Source: an uncultured Dehalococcoidia bacterium (GTDB taxonomy: Bacteria; Chloroflexota; Dehalococcoidia; Lucifugimonadales; UBA3495). From it: DNA of 64,000 bases. Positions within the stretch are counted from its first letter, which is position 1, and every line of letters begins with the position of its first letter. Both the position numbers and the translations under genes were made by a program. Of the stretch, positions 9,339 to 17,639 are shown piece after piece. The notes beneath the pieces were generated by a model that saw nothing but the letters and a program-made list of their open reading frames with translations, did not search any database and had not been told where the DNA came from. The stretch covers positions 1 to 64,000 of the forward strand of contig OY282565.1 of NCBI GenBank assembly GCA_958296445.1, written 5' to 3'.

Positions 9339-10127
9339 CTAACTCTCCTTCGCTTTTTTCGATACTTTGAAGGCGTTAAGGATTTCTGAACATTCACCAC
9401 TTACTTGCCTCAATTGATGAGCCAGTGAGTCCACTTCAGGAGGCCATACAGCCTTGAGTAATATACTGTTTTCTGAAAGATAGCCACACCTGTTATCGAG
9501 CCAGGTATCGTTCAATTCAGCAGACAAGCGATTTAGCTGGGCGCAAAAGTCGTCAAATCGCTCCATTAAATTGGAAGGAATTTGCAAGCCTTGATTTAAT
9601 TCAAATTGCATCCTCCAAGCGTTATCCACGAGGATAGGCAATGGCCGCAGGTCTGGCGCAACCGGGTGAATCCCAAGCCCTAGGCAAGCGGCAATCCCTC
9701 TAGCTTCAAAGGAATTCCGCGACATAAAAGCAAGGCAAACGTCGTTGGACAGAATCATAGGATTAGCCGCCAAGTAATCTAGAATTTTGGCAAAAAACAC
9801 AATAACGTCATTTTTGCCGGGCAATACGCCGCTCCGGTTTTTCATTTCCACAATTGCGGTAAGGTCAGTGTGCCGGGCGATGATGTCAACCTCGTGGGCT
9901 ACCCCCGATGCTGTATCGAGTCCTGCCCCAAGGTGAAACTCCTGTTCGGCGGAGATATTCCAATCGTGCAACTCTCGGTGGCAGGATTCCCTGAACCGCT
10001 GCTCGAACCCCTCATCCCGCACCTGCTCCCGTTCAGCGCGAGGCCATTCACAAACGACAAAGCGATAACAGCGCACCAAAAAATCTACGGAAGCCCTCGA
10101 TGGCCTATGTTCCACTCTGATCGGCAT
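9339..10127 (-). CDS. PD-(D/E)XK-like nuclease, first gene of the cassette
   Basis: 262 residues. The pattern HEVDIIARH ... AIVEMKNRSG gives Asp81, then Glu94-x-Lys96 after hydrophobic strands, with Glu residues at 61-63 upstream: the arrangement expected of a PD-(D/E)XK restriction-type nuclease core. The C-terminal half is helical without clear motifs. GGGGTGAG lies five bases before the ATG, and a consensus promoter is 37 bp upstream. It shares the operon with the winged-helix and ATPase genes. A non-catalytic restriction-fold protein is possible, but all three core residues are present. Confidence 0.62.
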   Translation of the reverse strand: MPIRVEHRPSRASVDFLVRCYRFVVCEWPRAEREQVRDEGFEQRFRESCHRELHDWNISAEQEFHLGAGLDTASGVAHEVDIIARHTDLTAIVEMKNRSGVLPGKNDVIVFFAKILDYLAANPMILSNDVCLAFMSRNSFEARGIAACLGLGIHPVAPDLRPLPILVDNAWRMQFELNQGLQIPSNLMERFDDFCAQLNRLSAELNDTWLDNRCGYLSENSILLKAVWPPEVDSLAHQLRQVSGECSEILNAFKVSKKAKES

Positions 10128-10163
10128 TGTAGCTCACCCCAAGACAGCCGCTACTTTGGAGCA

Positions 10164-10192
10164 ATTATAGCTGTGCCATCTATCACTGTCAA
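10164..10192 (-). promoter_or_regulatory. Consensus sigma70 promoter of the nuclease/winged-helix/ATPase cassette
   Basis: On the minus strand TTGACA (10187-10192) and TATAAT (10164-10169) are separated by exactly 17 bp, a perfect match to the housekeeping consensus. Transcription would start near 10157, giving a leader of about 30 nt before the nuclease ATG. Confidence 0.88.
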
Positions 10193-10233
10193 AGGCTGAA
10201 ACCCTGCCCCAAACCTGCTACCATACCCCCACA

Positions 10234-11559
10234 ATGCTAACCCACATCCTCTCCGCCATCAACCTAGGCCCGCGCCTCGCCCGGCGCACACCCTTCTTCT
10301 ACGGCTGGATCATCCTCCTCTCCGCCGGCAGCACCCAAGTCGTCCGCAACTCCGCCGCCAGCCTGACCATCGCCGTCTTTATGTTCCCCCTGTCCGAAGA
10401 GCTGGGCTGGAGCCGCACCCTGATTGCCGGCGCCGCCAGCTTCGGCGGACTGGCCGCCTCCGGCGTCTCCCCCGCCGTGGGATGGCTGGTTGACCGCTAC
10501 GGGGCGCGGCTGGTGCTGTTCACCAGCGTCCTCATCTTGGGGCTGTCCACCATCTCCCTAGCCTGGGCCACCGTTCCCGCCGCCTTCTACATCGCCTACG
10601 GAGCCGGCCGGGTCATATTCTCCAGCCCGGTGCAAATCGGCTCCTCAGTAGTAGTGTCGCGGTGGTTCATACGAATGCGCGGACGGGCCAGCGGCATCCT
10701 GTTCGGCTCCCACTCGGTAGGGCTGGCCCTCTTTCCCCTCATCGCGTCGGTCATAATCGGCGGCAGCGGATGGCGCGACGCCTGGATCGTCCTGAGCCTG
10801 CTGGTATGGGCCATCGCCCTACTGCCCACCGCCCTGCTACTCGTCCAGCAACCCGAAGACGTGGGCCTGCAACCCGACGGCGACCCGCCGCCGGAGAGCG
10901 CGGAAAGCGGAGTAAGAAGTGAGCAATCGCCCCCAAGTTCTCTCACTCCTCACTCCTCTACCCTCACTCCTCCCGAAGAACCGGCCTGGACGCTGAAAGA
11001 GGCCATACGGACGCCCGCCCTGTGGATTGTAGCCGTAACCGCCGGAGCCCTTTTCCTAGTGCAGGCCGGCGTGAACACCCACCTAGCCGCCTACCTGCGC
11101 GACCAAGGACTGACCGCCGCCTTCGCCGGAGTAGGCATCAGCCTCAACGCCGTATTCCTGGGGCTGGGCAGCATAGTCTGGGGCTGGATAGTAGAGCGTT
11201 TCCCCGCTCGCTACGTGATGGCCGCCATCGGCCTGTCCGTAGCCGCCGCCTCGGCCCTGTTCATCACCGCCGACTCCACCGCCGAGGCCCTGCTCTACTC
11301 CACCCTGTTCGGATTCGGCGTCGGCGGCCTGCTGTCCGTCCCCCCCGTAACCTATGCCGACTACTACGGCCGCCGCTCCCTAGGCGCCATCCGCGGCGTA
11401 GCCGAACCCCTAACCAGCTTCGGCCAAGCCATAGGCGCCGTCCTCTCCGGCGCAGTATTCGACCTCACCGAAAGCTACATCCTAGCCTTCGCAACCTTCG
11501 CCATCCTAGCCGCCCTAGCCGCAACCCTAGTCCTCTTCGCCCGCCCCCCGCGCCGCTGA
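10234..11559 (+). CDS. Major facilitator superfamily transporter
   Basis: 441 residues with about twelve hydrophobic segments. The start (RRTPFFYGWIILLSAG) and the early VDRYGARLVL loop are typical of the monocarboxylate/OFA-like MFS branch. The central loop (about 215-250) contains an odd Ser/Thr/Pro-rich insert, EQSPPSSLTPHSSTLTPPEE, encoded by short ACTCCT direct repeats. The second half restarts with TLKEAIRTPALWIVAVTAG. No ribosome site is obvious before the ATG. It is divergent from the nuclease cassette. The substrate is unknown; an organic anion is a reasonable guess. Confidence 0.87.
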   Translation: MLTHILSAINLGPRLARRTPFFYGWIILLSAGSTQVVRNSAASLTIAVFMFPLSEELGWSRTLIAGAASFGGLAASGVSPAVGWLVDRYGARLVLFTSVLILGLSTISLAWATVPAAFYIAYGAGRVIFSSPVQIGSSVVVSRWFIRMRGRASGILFGSHSVGLALFPLIASVIIGGSGWRDAWIVLSLLVWAIALLPTALLLVQQPEDVGLQPDGDPPPESAESGVRSEQSPPSSLTPHSSTLTPPEEPAWTLKEAIRTPALWIVAVTAGALFLVQAGVNTHLAAYLRDQGLTAAFAGVGISLNAVFLGLGSIVWGWIVERFPARYVMAAIGLSVAAASALFITADSTAEALLYSTLFGFGVGGLLSVPPVTYADYYGRRSLGAIRGVAEPLTSFGQAIGAVLSGAVFDLTESYILAFATFAILAALAATLVLFARPPRR

Positions 11560-11585
11560 GCACTCCGAGGATTGACGCCCCTCAA

Positions 11586-12403
11586 TCGTCTGAATCAGGA
11601 TTTTCAGAATTACGGGATTCACCGGATTGGAGCAATCCTGAAAATCCCTAAATCCAGTTAATCCTGATTCAGACAACTACGTTAAGAAACCACATTGGAG
11701 AAATCCCGAAAATCCCTAAATCTTGAAAACCCTGATTCAGACAACTACGTTAAGAAACCACATTGGAGAAATCCCGAAAATCCCTAAATCTTGAAAACCC
11801 TGATTCAGACAACTGCGCCAAGAAACCGCCCGAATCCCGATGGCGCCGGGCAGCCGTGCCAGCCCCAGCACCCGCCGAAGCCGTCGCCGCTGGTGGAGTC
11901 GGGGCGGCGGATTCACCTCAACCCACACTTCAACCCGAATCCCACCCCTGGCCCTCGCTCAGGACGGACACTCCCGCCGCCGCTGTGCCGCCCAATTCAG
12001 CGATTCCGGCGGCGCAGGGGGGGTGGCTGGCAGGTAAACAACCGCCTTAAAACGCCTTACACGCGGGCGGTTCTCCGTCGGATTCGCCCGGATTCCCCGA
12101 TTCCGCCCCTTTTCGGGTGAATCACCCCCCCGAATCCCGATGCTGCCGGGCCAGCCCCAGCACCCGCCGCCGGTGGAGTCGTTGGAAAATCCCAACCCGC
12201 ATTGAAAAAATCCTGAAAATCCCTAAATCCGGCAAATCCTGATTCAGACAACTACGTCAGCAAACCGCATCGGAAAAATCCTGAAAATCCCCAATTCCCG
12301 CAAATCCTGATTCAGACAACTATGTTAAAAAACCGCATCGGAAAAATCCCGAAAATCCCCAAATCCCGCAAACCCTGATTCAGACAACCACGCTAGGAAA
12401 CCA
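11586..12403. repeat. Field of TCTGAATCAGGATT-type inverted repeats with a 68-bp tandem period
   Basis: The gap after the MFS gene has no gene. It opens with a complete element (TCTGAATCAGGATT ... AATCCTGATTCAGACAA). Its right half is then repeated with a 68-bp period: units start at 11693 and 11761, and again at 12200, 12268 and 12336. Between the two blocks a CCCGAATCCCGATG...GTGGAGTC module occurs twice (near 11830 and 12132). Single copies of the parent element lie at 20789-20860 and 28193-28282, and diverged copies in the 41.8-42.9 kb array. Confidence 0.85.
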
Positions 12404-12410
12404 CCGCCCC

Positions 12411-13013
12411 CTACTCCAGATTCCAAGGAATATAAGGCTTCCAGGCATCCAAAATCGTGCGGTTCTGCAAAATCATATAAGGGTTGGGATCCGGGGCCCG
12501 CGGCGCCGTGCGCAGCGTCATCTTGGCCTCGGCCGGAGTGTGGCCCGCCTTGCGCAGATTGCAACGGCTACAGGCCGCCACCACGTTTTCCCAAGTATGC
12601 GCCCCGTTCTGTCGGCGGGGTATGACGTGATCCAGCGTCAAATCCTGCGCCTTCTTGCCGCAATACTGGCAAGTGAAACGGTCGCGCAGGAAAACCTCTT
12701 TCTTGGACAGCTTGCGGGGCAGGAAAGGCCGCTTCACCAGATACACCAAGCGGATGATCGCCGGGGCGTCAACGGCCCCGGAAACCGTGTGCAACAGGCC
12801 CTCGTGCTGCTCCAGCAGCTCCGCCTTGCCCTTGTCCACCATCACCACGGCGCGGCGGACAGTGCAAACGTTCACCGGAACGTAATTCAGGTTCAGCACC
12901 AGCACCGGGGCGCGAATCAGCACACGGGGGTCGGACTGTTCGCCGCCGCCGTTCAGATACGGCGCCGCGCCATCCGCCGGGGCAGCTTTCGTCTGCGAAA
13001 CCACTCTGGTCAC
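12411..13013 (-). CDS. HNH endonuclease
   Basis: 200 residues. The C-terminal half carries an HNH core: a zinc pair at Cys115/Cys118 (TCQYCGK), LDHVIPR with His129, Asn143 in TWENVV, and a second zinc pair at Cys148/Cys151. The N-terminal part (RAPVLVLNLNYVPVNVCTVR) is common in stand-alone bacterial HNH proteins of this length. The start is a GTG with GGAGG six bases upstream. There is no adjacent methyltransferase, so it is not an obvious restriction enzyme; DNA repair or an unknown housekeeping role is as likely. Confidence 0.9.
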   Translation of the reverse strand: MTRVVSQTKAAPADGAAPYLNGGGEQSDPRVLIRAPVLVLNLNYVPVNVCTVRRAVVMVDKGKAELLEQHEGLLHTVSGAVDAPAIIRLVYLVKRPFLPRKLSKKEVFLRDRFTCQYCGKKAQDLTLDHVIPRRQNGAHTWENVVAACSRCNLRKAGHTPAEAKMTLRTAPRAPDPNPYMILQNRTILDAWKPYIPWNLE

Positions 13014-13231
13014 TGACAGCCTCCAGACATAACTGGCCGAGTGCCTTTGCTGGTTCTATGCCGCCGTGTCGTCCGTCTAGCCCCCCACAAATCCCCTTAT
13101 ACGCCAACTCAATTACCGCATTATAACCCAAAAGCCCGGCGCAAGCCCTATGCCTGATTCGAGGCGGCTGCCCAAATCCCCCAAAACAATCGCCAAGCCC
13201 GCAACCCCCGCCATCCTACCCGTCCGCCATT

Positions 13232-13385
13232 CCGCCCCGTCTGTCATTCTGAGCGCAGCGAAGAATCCCGCCTTGGGCCGCCAGACCCTTCTATTAGCCC
13301 TAGCCCCGTCTGTCATTCTGAGCGCAGCGAAGAATCCCGCCTTGGGGCCGCCAGACCCTTCCCTTAGCCCAAGCCGACAAATGGG
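13232..13385. repeat. Two copies of the TGTCATTCTGAGC palindromic repeat
   Basis: Copies begin at 13242 and 13311 (69-bp spacing), each reading TGTCATTCTGAGCGCAGCG then AGAATCCCGCCTTGGG and CCAGACCCTTC. The remainder of 13014-13231 holds no gene that I can see. Confidence 0.85.
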
Positions 13386-13402
13386 AATTTCCCAATCCCC
13401 AA

Positions 13403-13411
13403 TGTTATAAT
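13403..13411 (+). promoter_or_regulatory. Extended -10 promoter element of cmk
   Basis: TGTTATAAT is a perfect extended -10 box (TGnTATAAT) ending seven bases before the cmk ATG at 13418. No -35 box and no ribosome site are visible, so transcription would start at or next to the ATG and give a leaderless mRNA. Confidence 0.55.
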
Positions 13412-13417
13412 CCCGCT

Positions 13418-14110
13418 ATGATTCACGACATCGCCATTGACGGCCCGGCGGCGTCGGGCAAAACGGCTGTGGGGCAACGGCTGGCCCGGCGGCTGGGCTG
13501 GCGCTTCCTCGACACCGGCGTAATGTATCGCGCCCTAACCTGGCTGGCCCTAGAACGCGGCCTTTCCCCCGACGACGCCAACGCCCTAGGCAACCTGGCA
13601 TCGGCCAACCCGGTGCGGCTGGCCGCCAGCGGCCCCGACGCCGGGCAGCCCGAAAACCCGGTAGAAATCGCGGGCCAACGACTAGGCCCGGAACTCTACC
13701 AATCCCGCATAGACAACAACGTGTCCAACGTATCCCGCCATCCGCCCGTGCGCCGCGCCCTGGTTCAGCGCCAACAGGAAATCGCCGCCGAATCCGCCAA
13801 CGCCGTCGGCGGCATCGTAATGACCGGCCGCGACATCGGCACTGAAGTGTTGCCTTGCGCCGGGCTGAAAGTCTACTTGACCGCCTCGGCGGAGCTACGA
13901 GCCCTGCGCCGCTGGCAGGAAATGGAGCGGCGCGGACAGAAAATCCCTCTGGCAACGGTGCAAAGCGAAATCGAATCCCGCGATGTCATTGACTCCTCCC
14001 GCTCCGATTCGCCGCTGCGTCAAGCCAACGGCGCCTTGCTGCTGGACACCAGCGGCCTGACCCTAGAGCAGGCGGTTGACGCCATTTACCGGCGGGCGCG
14101 GGGTATCTAA
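13418..14110 (+). CDS. cmk: Cytidylate kinase
   Basis: 230 residues, normal length. It phosphorylates CMP/dCMP using ATP. The P-loop GPAASGKT is at residues 9-16, followed by LDTGVMYRALTW, the nucleotide-binding stretch with the usual Tyr-Arg, and GRDIGTEVLP at about 132-141. The stop overlaps the start of the acyltransferase by one base (TAATG); the same cmk-plsC order is common in bacteria. It probably lacks a leader because the -10 box is seven bases from the ATG. Confidence 0.95.
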   Translation: MIHDIAIDGPAASGKTAVGQRLARRLGWRFLDTGVMYRALTWLALERGLSPDDANALGNLASANPVRLAASGPDAGQPENPVEIAGQRLGPELYQSRIDNNVSNVSRHPPVRRALVQRQQEIAAESANAVGGIVMTGRDIGTEVLPCAGLKVYLTASAELRALRRWQEMERRGQKIPLATVQSEIESRDVIDSSRSDSPLRQANGALLLDTSGLTLEQAVDAIYRRARGI

Positions 14111-14790
14111 TGCCCGGAACGACCGCCAACGGCCCCACCGCCATTTACCGACTAGGCCATCACTTGGGCCGCTTCTGCTTCGGAACCTTCGGGCGGATGC
14201 GCGTCACCGGCTTGGAAAACGTGCCGCCCCGCGGCCCGGTGATTCTAGCCTGCAATCATCTCGCCTTCACCGACCCGCCCCTGCTGGTGGCCGCCATCCC
14301 CCGGCCCCTCTATTTCTTGGGCAAAAAAGAACTGTTCGGCAATCCGGTCGGCGCCTTTCTGATGCGCGGCTTCCACGTTTCGCCCTACGACCGCGCCACC
14401 ATCGGAGCAGACACGATGCGAATAATGCTGGCCCACCTAGAGCGCGACCGGGCAGTAGTAATCTTCCCCGAGGGAACCCGCAGCCCCCACCACGCGCTAC
14501 AATGGGCAATGCCGGGGATAGTCTATCTGGCCCTGCGCTCCCAAGCCCCCATCCTGCCCGTGGGCATAACCGGCACCCAAAAAATACGCGCCTGGCGAAT
14601 GCCCGTTCCCCTGTGCCGGCTAAACGCCAGCATCGGCCCCCCCTTCACCCTGCCCATAATAGAAGGCCGCGCCCCCCGCCCGGTGATGGACAGTATGCTG
14701 CGAATGGTAATGGAGCGGGTAGCCCGCCAACTCCCCCCGGAGTTCCGCGGCGTCTACGCCGTCCCACCCCCGGAAACACCCAACCCCTAG
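14110..14790 (+). CDS. plsC: 1-acyl-sn-glycerol-3-phosphate acyltransferase (PlsC-like)
   Basis: 226 residues, single acyltransferase domain. The catalytic HX4D is NHLAFTDP (His50, Asp55); the glycerol-phosphate binding motif FPEGTRS is at 119-125 and a PVGITGT-like block follows at about 154-160. It makes phosphatidate from lysophosphatidate at the membrane. It overlaps cmk by one base and must be translated from the same message. The exact acyl acceptor is inferred from the family. Confidence 0.88.
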   Translation: MPGTTANGPTAIYRLGHHLGRFCFGTFGRMRVTGLENVPPRGPVILACNHLAFTDPPLLVAAIPRPLYFLGKKELFGNPVGAFLMRGFHVSPYDRATIGADTMRIMLAHLERDRAVVIFPEGTRSPHHALQWAMPGIVYLALRSQAPILPVGITGTQKIRAWRMPVPLCRLNASIGPPFTLPIIEGRAPRPVMDSMLRMVMERVARQLPPEFRGVYAVPPPETPNP

Positions 14791-14869
14791 GCAAGCATCC
14801 AGAAAATTCTATAATTCTGAGCAAGCCGCCTATCCCTCTAAGCAAATGACCGTCCCTACTAGCCATCTA

Positions 14870-15093
14870 TCACTCTGAGCAATTTTCTGTCATTCTGAGC
14901 AAAGCGAAGAATCCCGCCTTGGGCAACCAGACCCTTTCCCAACTGAGCAATTTTCTGTCATTCTGAGCAAAGCGAAGAATCCCGCCTTGGGCAGCCAGAC
15001 CCTTTCCCAACTGAGCAATTGTCTGTCATTCTGAGCAAAGCGAAGAATCCCACCTTGGGCAACCAGACCCTTTCCCAACGCTCAGGACGACAA
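14870..15093. repeat. Three tandem copies of the TGTCATTCTGAGC repeat, 68-bp period
   Basis: Copies begin at 14888, 14956 and 15024, exactly 68 bp apart and nearly identical through CGAAGAATCC, CTTGGGC and CCAGACCCTTTCCC. The third continues into CGCTCAGGACGACAAAAGG, the mirror half of the element. The array fills the gap between the acyltransferase and the 15132 gene. Confidence 0.9.
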
Positions 15094-15131
15094 AAGGAAA
15101 CTCCCCAAGAACCACTAACAGGAGCCGCCAA

Positions 15132-15356
15132 ATGCAACAGGCATCCAAATTCGGCATCTACCTCAACGACCAAGAAAAAAAGGTAGTAAGAATCAACTCG
15201 CCCTACTGGTTCCCCCAAGAACCCGAATGGGTATTCCTCACCCCCGAAGTCAACGCCACCCTCCTAAGCATCCGCGAACTCGCCGCCCGGCAGGGCCTCA
15301 CCCAAGACGCCGCCGCCCTAACCTGGGGAACCATCCCCCTGCGCGAAGCAGAGTAG
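15132..15356 (+). CDS. Small hypothetical protein
   Basis: 74 residues, acidic/mixed, no signal peptide or membrane segment. AGGAG lies nine bases before the ATG and codon use matches neighbouring genes, so it is probably real. It reads MQQASKFGIYLNDQEKK and ends in a helical AARQGLTQDAAALTWG segment. Convergent with the HEPN-like gene ending at 15387, with only 30 bp between them. I do not recognise it. Confidence 0.55.
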   Translation: MQQASKFGIYLNDQEKKVVRINSPYWFPQEPEWVFLTPEVNATLLSIRELAARQGLTQDAAALTWGTIPLREAE

Positions 15357-15386
15357 CGGCCCAACGGATAACGTAAACCCGCCCCC

Positions 15387-15758
15387 CTACGCCAGCCGTT
15401 CCGCGTCCTCAATGTACCCCGCGGTCTCCCGTATGCGCCGCTCAGTCTGGTCGTTGCAGTTGCCGTCGTAAAGGCAGGAACCGTGGAGCTGGCCGATTCG
15501 GCTCCAATAGCGCCCCACCAGCGGGTTGACGCTGCCGTTCCGGCCGGCCAAGCGGTCCAGCCCGTTGGATGTTCGCGCGGTAGTGCCGGGTTCCTCGCCC
15601 GTGCGGGCCAGAATCAGGGCATCGGTGGCCCGCTTGGTGGCCCGCCAAGCCTTTTCCGCCGCGTCGCGGATGTCGCCCGCCGCCAGCCGCTCCACCGCCT
15701 CGGCCTGCATCGCCCGCGCGTCCCTGAACAACTCCTGAACCCTGTCCATATCTGCCAT
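15387..15758 (-). CDS. HEPN-like (PaREP1-type) helical protein
   Basis: 123 residues, almost all helical. DIRDAAEKAWRATKRATDA followed later by RYWSRIGQLHG resembles the PaREP1/HEPN group of small proteins, which are often RNase-like or toxin-associated. No convincing R-x4-6-H motif is visible, so nuclease activity is doubtful. A stub of the same gene lies at 17549-17609 after the second beta-propeller gene, so gene and propeller were duplicated together and one HEPN copy then collapsed. Family assignment is by pattern only. Confidence 0.55.
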   Translation of the reverse strand: MADMDRVQELFRDARAMQAEAVERLAAGDIRDAAEKAWRATKRATDALILARTGEEPGTTARTSNGLDRLAGRNGSVNPLVGRYWSRIGQLHGSCLYDGNCNDQTERRIRETAGYIEDAERLA

Positions 15759-15781
15759 CGCCCACTCCTGTCCGGCCGCCC

Positions 15782-17521
15782 TCAGCCGCCGTCATCAAAA
15801 CTGTACGCCGCATCCCAACTGTGTATAAAATCCGTTCCTTCCAACACAAACTGGCCCGTCGAAATTGAGCTTATAGCATAATCCGGCAGTTCGCGCACCG
15901 CCAGGCACCTGTCGCCGCTCCGCCAGCCATATTCCGAATTGAACTGAAAGTCAAGGTTGTCGAAACCATGCTGCTGGCGCTCTTCGGGAAGATCATTCGG
16001 GTTGACCGGATTCACGTGTAAATAGAACCTGTCTTCCCTGTCCTTTTGGCCGCAGTCGCTTTTAACGTATATCACCCGTTTCCCGTCAACATACACGTCA
16101 TAGCCCGGCCCTCCGGTTCTGACTTCGGACACGGTGCCTTGCGCTACAACCCCATCCACATAAGCGTTGTTATGGAACGGGCCTACCATCCGCCTTGCGT
16201 AAACCAGCAATGGGGCAGCCGGATTTATGACATGGATATTTCCGTTCAATGATACTATGTAAAGCAGCCCGTCCCGCTCCAATATGGCTGTAGTATAGTT
16301 CAAAGCGATAAAGACCCGCTCCGGCGTCCACACGCCATAGCCGAAGCGGTCAACCACAAACCCGTCATCATCGCCGCCAATAGCAACATAAGCCACATAA
16401 ACGCCATCCTCACTAGGGTAAGCATAAGTAGAGGCTTTACCCTGCAACACGGCCACCGGCTCAATTACGTTCGCTTCCGGCGGGGCCGTATTGGTTCCGT
16501 ATTCGGGATACCCATAGAAACCGCCCTTAACAATGGCGTTCAACTCTTCCAAATTCTCTTCACTGGTGCTGTCGTCACTAATGCCGTCGACGGTATCGTT
16601 GTCGGCTCCATAAATCGTTCCGTCCGAAGCCACGGATATTCCGTAGGTATTGCGAAATCCCGATGCGTAAACCTCGACTTCATTATCGGGCGGGCGAAAA
16701 CGCACTATCACTCCCGTCAGGTCCGTGCGGGGCCGATTTTCTCCCAATTCGTCATAAATTTTGACAAAACGCCTATGTTCTGTAGGGTTCCACGTCATAT
16801 GCCCAATACTCGCGTACACATATTCGCCGTCATTGGTCATCCCATTGGGGCTGTGTTCTATATCCCGGGCCATAAGACGGTCTACTATTATTTGGCGGTC
16901 GGTGAGTTTGCCGGAATCGCCAATAGCGTATGAGAGGATTTGCGCGTTGACCCGGCTAAAGTATTCCGCTTCCGAATCCTTGGGCCAGCGCTTGCAGCCA
17001 GTGTAATCATCATCCTCCGACAATTCCTGTATCAACTGGCAGACGTTCCCCATATCAGTCACATAAAGACGCCCATCCAATACAGTCAAACCCCGCGGAT
17101 AAGTCAATCCCTCCAGCGCCGTTACCACATCGCCGGTTTCGACATTCAGCAACCGGATACTGCCGTCCCAGCCCGCCAGATACATCCGGTCATCATCCAG
17201 CCACGCTGCCGCCATCACCTGGACTCCGGCCTCCAGCCGCCCGCAATACCCGTCATCGTCGCAATCATCCAGCCACGCCGCCGCCGTCACCCGGACTCCG
17301 GCCTCCAGCCGCCCGCAATCCCCGTCACCGTCGCAATCATCCACCGCAAGCGCAGGAGTCGGCAGAGGAACAGGCGTCGAAGTTGGCAGAGGAACAAGCG
17401 TCGAAGTTGGCTGAAGTGTTGGCCGGGGCGTTGGCGTGCCGCTGGCAGAACGGCACGCCAACACCCCCACCGCAATAATCATTATAACAATCAACCAAGC
17501 CAGCCATTTCGCGGCAAGCAC
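15782..17521 (-). CDS. Lipoprotein beta-propeller, glucose/sorbosone dehydrogenase-like (copy 1)
   Basis: 579 residues from a GTG start preceded by GGGGGG; the same GTG and G-run exist in copy 2. An N-terminal membrane segment ends in GVLAC, a lipobox-like site with Cys23, then a Thr/Pro linker. The body has propeller repeats: NGMTNDGEYVYASIGH, VEVYASGFRNTYGISV, a PEYGTN block and FGYGVWTPERVF. The last 110 residues (YDVYVDGKRVIYVK ... HGFDNLDF) form a domain often attached to such propellers. A PQQ/sugar dehydrogenase role is family-based; quinone ligands cannot be confirmed. A Cys- and Asp-rich segment near the start (CGRLEAGV) is internally duplicated relative to copy 2. Confidence 0.82.
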   Translation of the reverse strand: MLAAKWLAWLIVIMIIAVGVLACRSASGTPTPRPTLQPTSTLVPLPTSTPVPLPTPALAVDDCDGDGDCGRLEAGVRVTAAAWLDDCDDDGYCGRLEAGVQVMAAAWLDDDRMYLAGWDGSIRLLNVETGDVVTALEGLTYPRGLTVLDGRLYVTDMGNVCQLIQELSEDDDYTGCKRWPKDSEAEYFSRVNAQILSYAIGDSGKLTDRQIIVDRLMARDIEHSPNGMTNDGEYVYASIGHMTWNPTEHRRFVKIYDELGENRPRTDLTGVIVRFRPPDNEVEVYASGFRNTYGISVASDGTIYGADNDTVDGISDDSTSEENLEELNAIVKGGFYGYPEYGTNTAPPEANVIEPVAVLQGKASTYAYPSEDGVYVAYVAIGGDDDGFVVDRFGYGVWTPERVFIALNYTTAILERDGLLYIVSLNGNIHVINPAAPLLVYARRMVGPFHNNAYVDGVVAQGTVSEVRTGGPGYDVYVDGKRVIYVKSDCGQKDREDRFYLHVNPVNPNDLPEERQQHGFDNLDFQFNSEYGWRSGDRCLAVRELPDYAISSISTGQFVLEGTDFIHSWDAAYSFDDGG

Positions 17522-17548
17522 CGGAAAATTCCCCCCAAGCGTCCATCC

Positions 17549-17609
17549 GCGGTCCAGCCCGTTGGATGTTCGCCCTGAACAACCCTTGAACCCTGTCCGT
17601 AGCCGCCAT
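17549..17609 (-). pseudogene. Remnant of the HEPN-like gene after an internal deletion
   Basis: The minus strand starts with ATGGCGGCTACGGACAGGG, matching the first codons of the gene at 15387-15758 (MA-x-x-DRVQ-x-LFR). It then jumps at about 17572 to CGAACATCCAACGGGCTGG, which in the intact gene lies far downstream. About 200 bases are missing, and the reading frame changes at the junction. Confidence 0.75.
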
Positions 17610-17639
17610 CGCCCGCTCCTGTCCGCCGTCCAGCCGCCC

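Noticed and set aside
11586..15093. Possible CRISPR array because of regular 68-bp spacing
   Set aside because: The whole 68-bp unit is repeated with scattered changes; there are no unique spacers and no cas genes.
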